Source: Sphingobacterium faecale (lineage in GTDB: Bacteria > Bacteroidota > Bacteroidia > Sphingobacteriales > Sphingobacteriaceae). Taken from it: DNA of 64,000 bases. Below, in pieces: positions 9,509 to 19,202 of the stretch. Where the stretch lies: contig NZ_JAERTY010000010.1 of the NCBI RefSeq assembly GCF_016746095.1, forward strand, positions 248,001 to 312,000, written 5' to 3'. Within the stretch, counting starts at the first letter, position 1. Every line of letters begins with the position of its first letter. The translations under genes were made by a program, and so were the position numbers. The notes under the pieces are model-generated. The model searched no databases and was not told the DNA's origin. It saw nothing but the letters and a program-made list of their open reading frames with translations.

Positions 9509-10228
9509 ATGACAAAACTATCTGTAAATATAAATAAAATAGCCACTCTGCGTAATTCCCGGGGAGGCAATACCCCCAATGTACTCGCTGCAGCTCTAGC
9601 CTGCGAACGTTTTGGAGCAGAAGGAATCACGGTACACCCCCGTCCTGATGAACGTCATATCCGATATCAAGATGTATACGATCTCGAGGCGGAAATCCAG
9701 ACCGAATTCAATATTGAAGGAAATTGTCAGGAACAAAAGTTTATAGATTTGGTACTGGCCAATACACCAACACAGGTCACTTTAGTACCCGATGCTACGG
9801 GACAATTGACCTCAAATCACGGTTGGGACACGATTACACACAAGGATTATCTCAAAAAAATGGTCAGTCTTTTCCAGGGCGAAGGAATACGTGTCTCTAT
9901 TTTTGTTGATCCAGTCCTAGAGATGATTGAAGGAGCAGCTGAAACAGGTACCGACCGAGTCGAATTATATACAGAGTCCTATGCTTCTGAATTTGGCTTT
10001 GACAAAGAAAAAGCGATTTCACCTTATTATAAAGCTGCCGTAAAGGCCAGAGAACTAGGCTTAGGGTTGAATGCAGGTCATGATCTAGATTTAAATAACC
10101 TTGCGTATTTCAATCAACATATTCCTGACTTACTAGAAGTCAGCATAGGCCACGCTTTAATTTCAGATGCTTTATATCTTGGATTAGAAGAGACGATAAA
10201 AAGATACTTAGCCGCTTTAAAAGCATAA
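9509..10228 (+). CDS. pdxJ: Pyridoxine 5'-phosphate synthase PdxJ
   Basis: 239 aa. It joins 1-deoxyxylulose 5-phosphate and 3-amino-2-oxopropyl phosphate in DXP-dependent vitamin B6 synthesis. Typical blocks: MTKLSVNINKIATLRN at the start, ITVHPRPDERHI, GNCQEQKFIDL, LVPDATGQLTSNHGWD and NAGHDLDLNNL. The frame is open from 9485, but the family N-terminus MxxLSVNxNK fits ATG 9509. A bidirectional terminator follows. Confidence 0.96.
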   Translation: MTKLSVNINKIATLRNSRGGNTPNVLAAALACERFGAEGITVHPRPDERHIRYQDVYDLEAEIQTEFNIEGNCQEQKFIDLVLANTPTQVTLVPDATGQLTSNHGWDTITHKDYLKKMVSLFQGEGIRVSIFVDPVLEMIEGAAETGTDRVELYTESYASEFGFDKEKAISPYYKAAVKARELGLGLNAGHDLDLNNLAYFNQHIPDLLEVSIGHALISDALYLGLEETIKRYLAALKA

Positions 10229-10261
10229 ACAAAGAACTATCAATCAACTATTTAATCCAAT

Positions 10262-10292
10262 AAAAAAACCGTAAAGGAATCTTTACGGTTTT
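10262..10292. terminator. Bidirectional intrinsic terminator between pdxJ and lepB
   Basis: A 12-bp stem (10265-10276 with 10281-10292, loop GAAT) is flanked by A-runs and T-runs on both sides. It can end pdxJ on the plus strand and lepB on the minus strand. Confidence 0.88.
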
Positions 10293-10309
10293 ATATTTTA
10301 ATACAAGAG

Positions 10310-11731
10310 CTATTTTATTCCTCTAAATATTCTGCTCCAGCGAATCTTACTAAAGAAAGTACCGTCTTTATCCCAGCTCAGCCAAGTGAACAAAGCTTTA
10401 CCTACAACGTGATCTTCAGGCACAAATCCAAATTCACGGGAGTCTAACGAGTTATCGCGATTATCCCCCATCATCCAGTAATAGTTCATTTTTATGGTGT
10501 AAGTATCTGCTTTTGCACCGTTGACATATATACCATCGCCACGCTTCTCCAACGTATTCCCCTCGTAAATAGTAATAAGTCGTTGATACAAAGGTAATGT
10601 CAAATCATTTAACTGAACAACATCTCCTTTCTTTGGTACTGTGAGAGGGCCAAAATTGTGGAAGTTCCAATTATACTGAGCATCTCTTGGAAAAGCAGGG
10701 CTATCATTATTATAGGGCACCACCTCCGTTACTGTTGACCATCCCTTTACTTGTTCAATCTCTTCCTTCGTAACATGCAATAAATAAGCGACGATACGAC
10801 CACTTTCATCAGGGAGTTCCATATACTCAAAACGCTTGTCAACTAAAATATCAGGGTTCAATCCACGCTCATCGGTATATACGATATAGGCTGACTGTAC
10901 ATCCTCAGAGCCAAAACCAGGTTTTCCATTAACCGTTAAGTTTCCACCCTTCATCTCAACGACATCCCCCGGTACTCCTACAGCACGTTTGATATAATTT
11001 TCCCTTTTATCTACCGGTCTATTATAAGGTGCGTCAGCTTCCATAGGATAATTAAAAACTACGACATCATTACGCTCGATAGTCTCAAAACCCGGCAATC
11101 TCTTATAAGGGATCTTAATTAACTCAGAATATGCCTTGCCGCCTGTCAATGGCATAGTGTGATGTGCGAAAGGAAATGCCAAAGGTGTATTAGGTATACG
11201 TGGGCCATAATTCAATTTACTCACAAAAAGAAAATCGCCTACCAAAAGGCTACGTTCCATAGATCCGGTCGGAATCATATAAGCCTCAATCAAAAAACCT
11301 CGAATCAGTGAGGCCGCTACCGTCGCAAATATAATAGCATCTGCCCACTCGCGTGCTACTGTTTTTTTATAAGGATACTTCTTCTTAAAATCTTCGGTAT
11401 TGGGTTGCCCAAGATATTTTACCGTCTCATCCTTTCCCCACATAGGCAATACTATGAAAGGCACTAAAACCGCAGCAGCGTTTTCCCAAAAACGGCGTTT
11501 GCCAAAGGATTTAATCAAATCAAGATAAAATCCGTAAAAAATGAAAATATTTACGATGGGTACAAATAACCACACGATCCACCACGTTGGTCTACCGACC
11601 AACTGCGCCATCACATATTCTCTATAAAAAGGCACAATAGCCTCCCATCCTTGTTTTCCGGCCTTTCTAAACAATAGCCACAATCCATAAAGCGAAATGA
11701 CAGCCAATAACCCAAAAATGATATACCACAT
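10310..11731 (-). CDS. lepB: Signal peptidase I
   Basis: 473 aa. Residues 1-120 hold several membrane segments (an extended N-terminus of the DUF5684 kind seen in Bacteroidota); a further helix near 130-150 leads into the peptidase S26 domain. The nucleophile is Ser157 in IPTGSMER and the general base Lys248 in KRAVGVPGD; MMGDNRDNSLDSREFG is the conserved C-terminal box. A long insertion (about 255-390) sits between the conserved boxes. It removes signal peptides at the inner membrane. It is the last gene of the parA-parB-DUF5683-dapB-lepB series. Confidence 0.95.
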   Translation of the reverse strand: MWYIIFGLLAVISLYGLWLLFRKAGKQGWEAIVPFYREYVMAQLVGRPTWWIVWLFVPIVNIFIFYGFYLDLIKSFGKRRFWENAAAVLVPFIVLPMWGKDETVKYLGQPNTEDFKKKYPYKKTVAREWADAIIFATVAASLIRGFLIEAYMIPTGSMERSLLVGDFLFVSKLNYGPRIPNTPLAFPFAHHTMPLTGGKAYSELIKIPYKRLPGFETIERNDVVVFNYPMEADAPYNRPVDKRENYIKRAVGVPGDVVEMKGGNLTVNGKPGFGSEDVQSAYIVYTDERGLNPDILVDKRFEYMELPDESGRIVAYLLHVTKEEIEQVKGWSTVTEVVPYNNDSPAFPRDAQYNWNFHNFGPLTVPKKGDVVQLNDLTLPLYQRLITIYEGNTLEKRGDGIYVNGAKADTYTIKMNYYWMMGDNRDNSLDSREFGFVPEDHVVGKALFTWLSWDKDGTFFSKIRWSRIFRGIK

Positions 11732-11839
11732 AATAGTAAAAATTAAAAGTCAGAAATTAAAAACCCGACCAAAGCCAAAAGTTATTATCATGACTTTTTA
11801 TATGTCGACCGATCAATTTATATGTTACAGTATTATTAG

Positions 11840-12583
11840 TTATTTATTAAAATCAAAAATATCCGTGACTTGAAAAAAGCCTTTACGTCCGTTGAGCCAC
11901 TCTGCTGCCACAACTGCCCCTAATGCGAAACCATCTCTGTTATGTGCAGTGTGCTTGAACTCGATCTGGTCTACCTCAGAACTATATAAAACGGTATGGG
12001 TTCCAGGAACTTCCTCTATACGAAGACTTTCAATCAGTAATTCATCAGGTTTATTAATAACATCACTTTCTTCACCTACCACTTCATTTACCCACGACGA
12101 TTTAGACGAACTATTTTCAATAATCCCTTCAGCGATGGTTATAGCCGTACCACTAGGCGCATCCAATTTATGAACGTGATGTATCTCCTCGACCTGTACA
12201 TCATACTGCTTATAGGGATCTACTGCTTGAGCAAGAAGTCTGTTGATGTGGAAAAAAATATTTACACCGATACTGAAATTGGAACCATATAACAACGACT
12301 GTTCCGCTTCGATACAGGTATCCCTGACCTCCTGCATATGTTCATACCAACCAGTCGTCCCTACCACGATAGGAAGGTCAGATTCAAAACACAGACTTAT
12401 ATTGGATAAAGCGGCATCTGGTGTACTAAAATCAATAGCAACATCGGCTCCCTCTAAATCATCTATAGTAATACTCTCTCTATTATGGGCATCGACGATA
12501 AGAACTACCTCATGTCCTCGTTTGAGCGCAAATTTCTCAATCAGCTGTCCCATTTTTCCATATCCGAGTAAAACAATCTTCAT
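11840..12583 (-). CDS. dapB: 4-hydroxy-tetrahydrodipicolinate reductase
   Basis: 247 aa. Second step of the diaminopimelate branch of lysine synthesis, needed for peptidoglycan. The NAD(P)-binding loop GYGKMG is at residues 7-12, VGTTGW near 74-79, and the substrate signature EIHHVHKLDAPSGTA near 133-147. The length matches the short Bacteroidota form. It lies between DUF5683 (36 nt upstream) and lepB (108 nt downstream) on the same strand. Confidence 0.96.
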   Translation of the reverse strand: MKIVLLGYGKMGQLIEKFALKRGHEVVLIVDAHNRESITIDDLEGADVAIDFSTPDAALSNISLCFESDLPIVVGTTGWYEHMQEVRDTCIEAEQSLLYGSNFSIGVNIFFHINRLLAQAVDPYKQYDVQVEEIHHVHKLDAPSGTAITIAEGIIENSSSKSSWVNEVVGEESDVINKPDELLIESLRIEEVPGTHTVLYSSEVDQIEFKHTAHNRDGFALGAVVAAEWLNGRKGFFQVTDIFDFNK

Positions 12584-12619
12584 ATCTTATGGTTTAAATA
12601 ATCGCCAAATTAACATTAA

Positions 12620-13351
12620 TTATCGAAATGTAAATGTCAACTTCACTCCTGGCGCAAAATAGTTTGCAAAATTAGGTTGGTAAGCCATGGTTTGCACTGG
12701 CATAAAAGTAGGTGCTATCTTAAGTCCTAGATCGTCCCCTATATTATAACGATTACGCAACATCGAATCGGTATAAGCTTCAATAACATTAGCAGTCCAC
12801 CACACCGCTGTAACAAGAACAGTCATATCCCTGTTCCTTCTAAAATTATCCTTTTGCCGAATAATCCCTTCGGTACTCATCCGCTCCAAATCAACATTGC
12901 TGGTACCGCCAGAGTTGTCGACACGATAAGCTGCCTCTTTGGCAAACATTTGATAATAATAGTTCCAATAATCAAAAACGAAATAGGCCGTAATGAAACC
13001 GCCGTATATAATGGGCAATTTGACCCAGACCCAACGTCCTCCATTAGTTATTTGTCCCCATCCAGGCGCTATCGCCGAACGCCGCCAAGCGACACGGGAG
13101 ACGTGCTCTATAGCTAGACGTGCCGAGTCTTTAAGTATATCTTTATAATAATACTTCGCTCGTTCTTTCTCTGCCTTTTCTCTTTCTTTACGTTCCTTCC
13201 TGGTTTCTTTTTTAACAGAGTCTTGAACTGCAACTGTATCTAAATCCAACTTTGTTGAATCGCGAAGCTGTTGCAATGAATCTATCTGGGCATAAGTACC
13301 TGATGCCAACAACAGGAAAAATATAACGACTAAAAGTCTAGGCATTACCAA
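12620..13351 (-). CDS. DUF5683 domain protein, exported
   Basis: 243 aa with a signal peptide (MVMPRLLVVIFFLLLASGTYAQ). A charged Lys/Glu/Arg stretch follows (about 50-70), then a DUF5683 region with WRRSAIAPGWGQITNGGRWVWVKLP and hydrophobic helices. Function unknown. The first 7 nt overlap the end of parB, so the two are translationally close. The parA-parB-DUF5683-dapB-lepB order is, as I recall, widely kept in Bacteroidota. Confidence 0.85.
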   Translation of the reverse strand: MVMPRLLVVIFFLLLASGTYAQIDSLQQLRDSTKLDLDTVAVQDSVKKETRKERKEREKAEKERAKYYYKDILKDSARLAIEHVSRVAWRRSAIAPGWGQITNGGRWVWVKLPIIYGGFITAYFVFDYWNYYYQMFAKEAAYRVDNSGGTSNVDLERMSTEGIIRQKDNFRRNRDMTVLVTAVWWTANVIEAYTDSMLRNRYNIGDDLGLKIAPTFMPVQTMAYQPNFANYFAPGVKLTFTFR

Positions 13352-14259
13352 TCAAGAAGTTCTAATATACGACTTAAATCATCTTCGGAATCAAACGGTA
13401 TCTCGATAGCACCCTTACCACGTGCATTTTTTAAGTTCAGGCGTACTCGGGTAGAAAAGCGAGAGGCCAAATCATCCTCTATCTTCTGATATTGAAAATC
13501 CAACTGCTTGCCTACATTCTGATTTTTCTTAGGTTTCAGCTGCTCTTGTATATTACGCACAAGGATTTCCGCCATACGTACCGAAAGCCCTTTATCTATG
13601 ATTTCCTGGAATACATATAATTGTTTATCTACCTCACCAACATTGATGAGTGCACGCGCATGCCCCATAGAAATTTGACCATCTCGAATACCCGCCTGAA
13701 TTACCGGTGGCAATTTTAACAAACGAAGATAGTTGGTTACTGTCGAACGGTTTTTAGAAACACGGTCTCCAAGCTCTTCCTGCTTAAGGTTACACTCTTC
13801 GATCATACGCTGAAAACTCAATGCCACCTCTATAGCATTCAGATTCTCCCGCTGTATGTTTTCGATAAGCGCCATCTCCAACATCTGTTGGTCATTCGCT
13901 GTACGTACATAGGCCGGAATATCAGTAACACCTGCGAGTTTAGAGGCACGTAACCGACGCTCACCACTGATCAGCTGATATTGATTTTTGCTAACCTGAC
14001 GTACAGTGATAGGCTGGATCAACCCCTGAAGTTTAATAGAATCAGAAAGCTCCTGTAGTGCTTCCTCATCAAAATCTGTACGCGGTTGGAAAGGGTTTAC
14101 AGCAATATGTTCAACTTTAATAAAATTGATACTCCCTGCCGCAGCCCCACCTAAATCGCCCTTATCTTTTTGTGACGACCCTGATGAAACACTCATTTCA
14201 TCTTGCAACAGAGCACCTAAACCTTTTCCTAGCCCTGTTTTACGTTGTAATGCTGCCAT
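13345..14259 (-). CDS. parB: Chromosome-partitioning protein ParB
   Basis: 304 aa. The N-terminus (KTGLGKGLGALL) is the typical ParA-interacting segment. The ParB N-domain (about 45-135) contains NPFQPRTDF and the CTP-binding LISGERRLRASK box. The HTH domain (about 140-230) includes LGDRVSKNRSTVTNYLRLLKLP. A dimerisation region ends the protein. It binds parS and forms a CTP-dependent clamp. It directly follows parA (2 nt). No parS-like palindrome was found in the window. Confidence 0.96.
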   Translation of the reverse strand: MAALQRKTGLGKGLGALLQDEMSVSSGSSQKDKGDLGGAAAGSINFIKVEHIAVNPFQPRTDFDEEALQELSDSIKLQGLIQPITVRQVSKNQYQLISGERRLRASKLAGVTDIPAYVRTANDQQMLEMALIENIQRENLNAIEVALSFQRMIEECNLKQEELGDRVSKNRSTVTNYLRLLKLPPVIQAGIRDGQISMGHARALINVGEVDKQLYVFQEIIDKGLSVRMAEILVRNIQEQLKPKKNQNVGKQLDFQYQKIEDDLASRFSTRVRLNLKNARGKGAIEIPFDSEDDLSRILELLDW

Positions 14260-14261
14260 TT

Positions 14262-15059
14262 TTATACGATCGCTTTTTCTTTATTCTGTTCAACCAAACC
14301 ATTCTTCTGTAGAATCTCACGAGCTAAGTTCAAGTAGTTGACCGCTCCTTTACATGACGCATCATGCATGATTACAGATATACCAAAACTAGGGGCTTCA
14401 CTCAAACGTGTATTCCGTTGGATAATAGTCTCGAAAACAAGCTCCGTAAAGTGTGTGCGCACCTCCTCTACCACTTGATTGGATAGACGCAGGCGCACAT
14501 CATACATCGTCAAAAGAATCCCTTCAATTTCTAAATTGGTATTTAGTCTGTTTTGAACAATCTTTATAGTATTCAATAGTTTCCCTAGTCCTTCCAATGC
14601 AAAGTACTCACACTGCACTGGAATGATGACAGAGTCAGACCCCGTAAGCGCATTGATCGTAATGAGCCCCAACGAAGGAGAACAATCGATGATGATGAAA
14701 TCGTAATCATCTTTGATTTCATCCAACATTTTTTTCATTTTGTACTCGCGTTCGTTAAGGTTGATCATTTCAATCTCAGCTCCCACCAAGTCAATATGTG
14801 CGGGTAAAAGATCCAAAAAAGGAGTCTCTGTCGCTTGGATTGCCTCCCGTGGAGGCAAATCATTAACCAAGCATTCGTAAACGCTCGCTTTGATATTACG
14901 CGGATCGAAACCAATTCCAGATGTAGAATTCGCCTGTGGATCAGCATCCACCAGAAGCGTCTTATACTCCAAAACGGCTAAACTTGCTGCTAGGTTGATA
15001 GAAGTCGTTGTTTTTCCTACGCCACCCTTTTGATTTGCAATTGCAATTATTTTTCCCAT
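14262..15059 (-). CDS. parA: Chromosome-partitioning ATPase ParA (Soj)
   Basis: 265 aa. Deviant Walker A motif KGGVGKTT at residues 10-17, switch region DADPQANSTSG near 39-49, and IIIDCSPSLGLI Walker B near 121-132. This is the short chromosomal Soj type without an N-terminal HTH. It works with ParB in origin segregation. It is the first gene of the minus-strand cluster; the 206 nt to the FMN reductase on the opposite strand must hold its promoter, but no clear box was picked. Confidence 0.96.
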   Translation of the reverse strand: MGKIIAIANQKGGVGKTTTSINLAASLAVLEYKTLLVDADPQANSTSGIGFDPRNIKASVYECLVNDLPPREAIQATETPFLDLLPAHIDLVGAEIEMINLNEREYKMKKMLDEIKDDYDFIIIDCSPSLGLITINALTGSDSVIIPVQCEYFALEGLGKLLNTIKIVQNRLNTNLEIEGILLTMYDVRLRLSNQVVEEVRTHFTELVFETIIQRNTRLSEAPSFGISVIMHDASCKGAVNYLNLAREILQKNGLVEQNKEKAIV

Positions 15060-15265
15060 GAGATACCGAACCTTTTACAATTTTTGTTTATTAGCATGTT
15101 CTCCACTCAAAAATACATTTCCATTACTAAGGAAATGTTTAAATGATGTTAAAATTACTAAATTTGAGAACTTCCTGATGCTATCACTCAGGATGCTAAG
15201 ATACAAAAAATTGGTTTACGATTTGACAAACTCGTGGATTGATTATTATAAGTAGCAACATAACA

Positions 15266-15787
15266 ATGAATTTAATTATAGCAGGAACAAATCGACTGGG
15301 TAGTAACTCATTAAAAGTCGCAGAATATTATAAAAAAGAATTGTGTAAAAAAGGAGAAGAATGGCAAGTACTATCATTGACCGATCTACCACATGACATC
15401 CTATTCACGGACTTATACGGCAAGCGTTCTTCCAGCTTTGCGCCTATTCAGGAATTGGTTGCTAAAGCCGAAAAATTTGTATTCGTCATCCCTGAGTACA
15501 ACGGAAGTTACCCAGGTGTACTCAAGACATTTATCGACGCCTGTGCCTACCCCGTATCTTTCTACCATAAAAAAGCTGCTCTCGTAGGTGTTTCAACAGG
15601 CAAATACGGCAACATACGGGGAGTAGACCACTTCACAGGAGTATGCAACTATATGCGCATGCATGTCATGCCCTTAAAAATCCACATCCCGACTATACAG
15701 AGCGAATTAAACAGTGAAGGCAACCTCCAAGAAGACGCTACCTATAAATTCGTACAAGAGCAAATTGAGGAAATCATTCGTTTCTAA
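15266..15787 (+). CDS. NADPH-dependent FMN reductase family flavoprotein
   Basis: 173 aa from ATG 15266, where homology starts (MNLIIAGTNRLGSNSLKVA); the frame is open from 15239. Flavodoxin-like fold: the first phosphate-binding loop is GTNRLGSNS, and PEYNGSYPGVLKTFIDA is the family signature for FMN binding. Likely a cytoplasmic NAD(P)H:quinone or azo reductase. It ends 4 nt from the convergent phosphoesterase gene, with no room for a separate terminator. Confidence 0.9.
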   Translation: MNLIIAGTNRLGSNSLKVAEYYKKELCKKGEEWQVLSLTDLPHDILFTDLYGKRSSSFAPIQELVAKAEKFVFVIPEYNGSYPGVLKTFIDACAYPVSFYHKKAALVGVSTGKYGNIRGVDHFTGVCNYMRMHVMPLKIHIPTIQSELNSEGNLQEDATYKFVQEQIEEIIRF

Positions 15788-15791
15788 ACGA

Positions 15792-16619
15792 TTATCGTCC
15801 GACCTTAATACGGTCTAGGATACTCTCTAAAGTATACGATAGAGGGGATTCATGCAGGGGATACTTACCGAGTTTATCCTTATGTTCTTCATAATGGAAC
15901 ATGGTCCACTCCTGATTATTATATTCCAGAGCAGATAAGTTTTCTATCCAGTCGCCAGAGTTCATGTAGACACATTTACCTTTCTTTGTTTCGACTGTCC
16001 GAATCTGGGGCTGGTGGATATGCCCACAGATCACATAATCATAGTGACTCTCTATAGCTAACTCAGAAGCTGTCTGTTCAAAATCACCGATAAACTTAAC
16101 AGCTTTCTTTACCGAGTTTTTTATCCTTTTAGACAGGGAGTACTTTTCTCTTCCTATTCTATTCAATCCCCAATTAACTAAATTATTGACCCGTATCAAC
16201 ATATCATACCCCCATCCACCCAATTTGGCTAACCACTTCGAGTGCTGTACTGATGCATCGAAAACATCCCCATGAAACACCCAAGCCTTTTTATCTCCAA
16301 GATGTAAAACCAACTTATCAACCAATTTAATATTACCAAAACTGATGTCGGAAAACTTGCGTAACATCTCATCATGGTTTCCGGTAATGTAGATCAGTTC
16401 TGTTCCCTGATAGGCCATATCAAACAGATACTTGATAACGCGGAGGTGCTGATCTGGAAAATAGCTTTTCTTAAATTGCCATATATCGATAATATCCCCA
16501 TTCAGAATCAATTTGGAGGGCTTTATCGAATACAAATAATGTAGCACCTCTTTGGCTCTACACCCATACGTTCCTAAATGGAGGTCGGATAAAACGACCA
16601 AGTCTACTTCTCTCTTCAT
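15792..16619 (-). CDS. LpxH-like metallophosphoesterase (UDP-2,3-diacylglucosamine diphosphatase family)
   Basis: 275 aa. All calcineurin-type metal motifs are present in order: DLHLG (residues 12-16), GDIIDIW, GNHDEM, HGD and GHIHQP. Bacteroidota proteins of this size are annotated as UDP-2,3-diacylglucosamine diphosphatase, the lipid A step between LpxD and LpxB. The basic stretch around 150-170 could bind membranes. Assignment to lipid A synthesis rests on family resemblance, not on neighbours. Confidence 0.82.
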   Translation of the reverse strand: MKREVDLVVLSDLHLGTYGCRAKEVLHYLYSIKPSKLILNGDIIDIWQFKKSYFPDQHLRVIKYLFDMAYQGTELIYITGNHDEMLRKFSDISFGNIKLVDKLVLHLGDKKAWVFHGDVFDASVQHSKWLAKLGGWGYDMLIRVNNLVNWGLNRIGREKYSLSKRIKNSVKKAVKFIGDFEQTASELAIESHYDYVICGHIHQPQIRTVETKKGKCVYMNSGDWIENLSALEYNNQEWTMFHYEEHKDKLGKYPLHESPLSYTLESILDRIKVGR

Positions 16620-16698
16620 AGTTGATTAATACAAATAAAAAGAATGAAGATTAACTTATCATTTTCAGATAGTTAAGAAAATTTTAATTATAGCAGGA

Positions 16699-17865
16699 TT
16701 AAATTGGCTCCATAGTCACTTTTGCGCTATGAGTATTACGTTTCTTTTTACTCTTCCTTTTCTTTCCCCACCATACGTAAAAGCCTGTCATCGGTAATGA
16801 AGCACAAATCAAACTAGCCAAGAAATACATAATCTTGGTTGTCATACCACCGATAAATCCGGTATGCAATGCATAGTTTGATCGGGATATCCACTCTGCA
16901 GCACCTGCTTCACGTACAGGTTTCTGCGAATTAGGTAACAACTCAATTGTATTTCTATCAAATCGTAAATCTCTCCATCTTCCGGAATGCATGTCTGTAC
17001 AAGCATATATCCTTTTCTCATTTTCTTCCGGAATATGAATGATAACAGCTTCTTTATTCAGCGAAGCTATTTCTTTACGTACTTTATACCAGATCTTGTC
17101 AGCCACCATGAGCGCATCCTGAAGTACCGGATCCGTCAATGCAGGCTCCACCTTTTCCACCTTTGGTCTTGGAGGCATACCCCCACTAAGCCACATCACC
17201 GATTTACGCATCCATGGAAAAGCCATAATAAGGCCTGTCAGTGCCATCAACAATGCTAACAGCAAGGAATAAAAACCAAGCACATTATGCAGATCATAAT
17301 TGATCCGCTTTAGCTTAGCCTTCCAATTAATCGTAAAACTCTGTTTTACGGCGCGTTTTGTCCATCTTTTAGGCCACCAAAGAATCACCCCAGAAAGCGT
17401 AACCAAGAAAAACACAAAAGTTCCCCAACCCACAATTTGTCTCCCTAGTTTACCTTCGATCCACAAATGCCTGTGTCCCTCATCCATAAAATGAAAAATA
17501 TCCTCATGATCTACCTCTGCCAGGACTTGTCCCGTATAGGGATTAACATACAGTAAGGTGTCACTATGGTCAAGGCTCACCTTTATCGACTTATCTATTC
17601 CATAATACCAGAGACTTGATACCTCGACATTGGGATGTGACTCCTTTATCTTTTGATGAATTAGGCTCGGAGGCAATTGTGAGTCTGCTGCGTGCGCCTC
17701 CACCGAGATATAATTAAACACTAAATCCTTGATATCATGTTCAAATACCAGAACACAGCCCGTAATCGACAAGATAAAAACGATAATCCCCGATATCAAC
17801 CCTAACCAAAGGTGTAACCAAGCATTAATAGAACTAAAAAGATTGCTTTTTTTGCTAGAAGCCAT
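16699..17865 (-). CDS. xusC: PepSY-domain inner-membrane protein, XusC-like
   Basis: 388 aa from ATG 17865, placing the first membrane helix (INAWLHLWLGLISGIIVFILSI) near the start; the frame is open to 17925. It is a PepSY_TM protein with four main membrane helices, periplasmic PepSY segments, conserved His residues (AWLHLWLG, YDLHNVLGFYSL, YALHTG) and a basic C-terminal tail. Such proteins are candidate reductases that release iron from siderophores. In Bacteroides thetaiotaomicron XusC sits downstream of XusA and XusB, and the same order occurs here. The gene is last in its operon. Confidence 0.85.
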   Translation of the reverse strand: MASSKKSNLFSSINAWLHLWLGLISGIIVFILSITGCVLVFEHDIKDLVFNYISVEAHAADSQLPPSLIHQKIKESHPNVEVSSLWYYGIDKSIKVSLDHSDTLLYVNPYTGQVLAEVDHEDIFHFMDEGHRHLWIEGKLGRQIVGWGTFVFFLVTLSGVILWWPKRWTKRAVKQSFTINWKAKLKRINYDLHNVLGFYSLLLALLMALTGLIMAFPWMRKSVMWLSGGMPPRPKVEKVEPALTDPVLQDALMVADKIWYKVRKEIASLNKEAVIIHIPEENEKRIYACTDMHSGRWRDLRFDRNTIELLPNSQKPVREAGAAEWISRSNYALHTGFIGGMTTKIMYFLASLICASLPMTGFYVWWGKKRKSKKKRNTHSAKVTMEPI

Positions 17866-17946
17866 TTTATTAAGAATATTTTTCACACGTAACACAAAAA
17901 ACAGGCAGCACAAACTGTCGTCCATACTGCCTGTATTCTCTGTCTT

Positions 17947-19176
17947 TTAATACTGAACTATCCCCATAGCATAATTAATTCCCCCGCCAATTTCTAACCC
18001 TCTTTTGACTTCATTTGTATCTAAATTGTATCTCACAACGTAATATTTGGAATCAGCACTCTTAACAAATACATAAATATTAGCACCGTCTACGTGTATT
18101 CCATCGCCCGATGTTGTCTGTACCTTACCATATCCAGAATCATTTAGATTCTTAACCAACTTTTTGTTGCGTATGTCAAACACGTACCCTCCTATAAGAG
18201 CCTTACCCTCTTTGATGTAGGTATGCTGATCATCTTGGTTGGTGCCACCATATCCTTCTTCGTAAACCTGGTAGTTGCTCAAATCAAAAATGTAATCAGG
18301 ATCTACTGCTGTAGTACCGGCTTTGATACGCAATAACGTATAAAATTTACTATCCGCCATTGTAGTAAAATAGAAGTTACCCTCTTCATCAAAGAAACTT
18401 GACCTAGTTTGGTACCTTGAGCCACTTACTGTTCCGTACCCCGAAACTGAAGCAACTTTTTGGTTGGTGAGACTTGGATAGTCGGCAATTAAAACATAAG
18501 CAATGTCAGTTTGCTTGTTATTCTTATAGCCAACAAATAGTTTCCCTTTTGATATCCCAAAACTAGTAGGTGTCACACTGATAGAAGACTTATCCAGGTA
18601 TTGTTCCGGATTATTAGGATCTTTGATAAGAGGAACCGGAAACTGTACGGGATTATCAGCCTTTAAGATCATTTTGGCTGTATCGATAATAAACACTCTT
18701 CTGTTACGCGTTTCAGTCGTAGGATCATAATAACTTGCATAACTCAATACATTTAGTGTATTATTCATAAAGGCTGTCTTAGCCATAAAAGAAGAGTATG
18801 TCTGAGAATAATCTATCACCACATTATCTAACTCCTTAACATCTCCACTGGCTATAGAATATTTTTTTATTGCGGTAGCTTCTGAGACATAGATATCATG
18901 TCCATTTTGTATACCGTATGTCGGATCTATTTTTCCGGTTACATCTATACCATAGCCTACAGGTGATACGACTCCCTCCTTCATAAGATTTTCAACGGGC
19001 AATATATAGTTATAGCTTTGGCCCGCTGCTTCGACCCTTACACCAATACCATATTTTTTATTGCTTACAATATTCTCATCTGGCTTATCGACAGTTGGAT
19101 CATCCTTACAAGAAACCACAGCCAAGGCCAATACCGACACCAAAAAGGTGGCTTTTAATTTATTAAAAAAATACAT
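17947..19176 (-). CDS. xusB: DUF4374 beta-propeller lipoprotein, XusB-like siderophore-binding protein
   Basis: 409 aa. The lipobox ends in VVSC, and the mature protein starts CKDD, matching the Bacteroidota surface-export signal (Lys followed by acidic residues). The rest is a DUF4374 propeller, for example DEEGNFYFTTMADSKFYTLLRI and DLSNYQVYEEGYGG. XusB of B. thetaiotaomicron is a surface DUF4374 lipoprotein that captures catecholate siderophores. It lies between XusA-like (26 nt upstream) and XusC-like genes. Ligand identity is inferred. Confidence 0.87.
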   Translation of the reverse strand: MYFFNKLKATFLVSVLALAVVSCKDDPTVDKPDENIVSNKKYGIGVRVEAAGQSYNYILPVENLMKEGVVSPVGYGIDVTGKIDPTYGIQNGHDIYVSEATAIKKYSIASGDVKELDNVVIDYSQTYSSFMAKTAFMNNTLNVLSYASYYDPTTETRNRRVFIIDTAKMILKADNPVQFPVPLIKDPNNPEQYLDKSSISVTPTSFGISKGKLFVGYKNNKQTDIAYVLIADYPSLTNQKVASVSGYGTVSGSRYQTRSSFFDEEGNFYFTTMADSKFYTLLRIKAGTTAVDPDYIFDLSNYQVYEEGYGGTNQDDQHTYIKEGKALIGGYVFDIRNKKLVKNLNDSGYGKVQTTSGDGIHVDGANIYVFVKSADSKYYVVRYNLDTNEVKRGLEIGGGINYAMGIVQY

Positions 19177-19202
19177 AGTATAAAATTTGATTATTTAAAT
19201 TC

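Noticed and set aside
15058..15255. 65-codon plus-strand frame between parA and the FMN reductase
   Set aside because: It starts at the opposite-strand parA start, has no domain, and occupies the presumed promoter region.
13345..15265. parS site near parAB
   Set aside because: No 16-bp palindrome of the TGTTxCACGTGxAACA kind was found by eye around parAB; isolated CACGTG-like strings elsewhere lack the flanking dyad.
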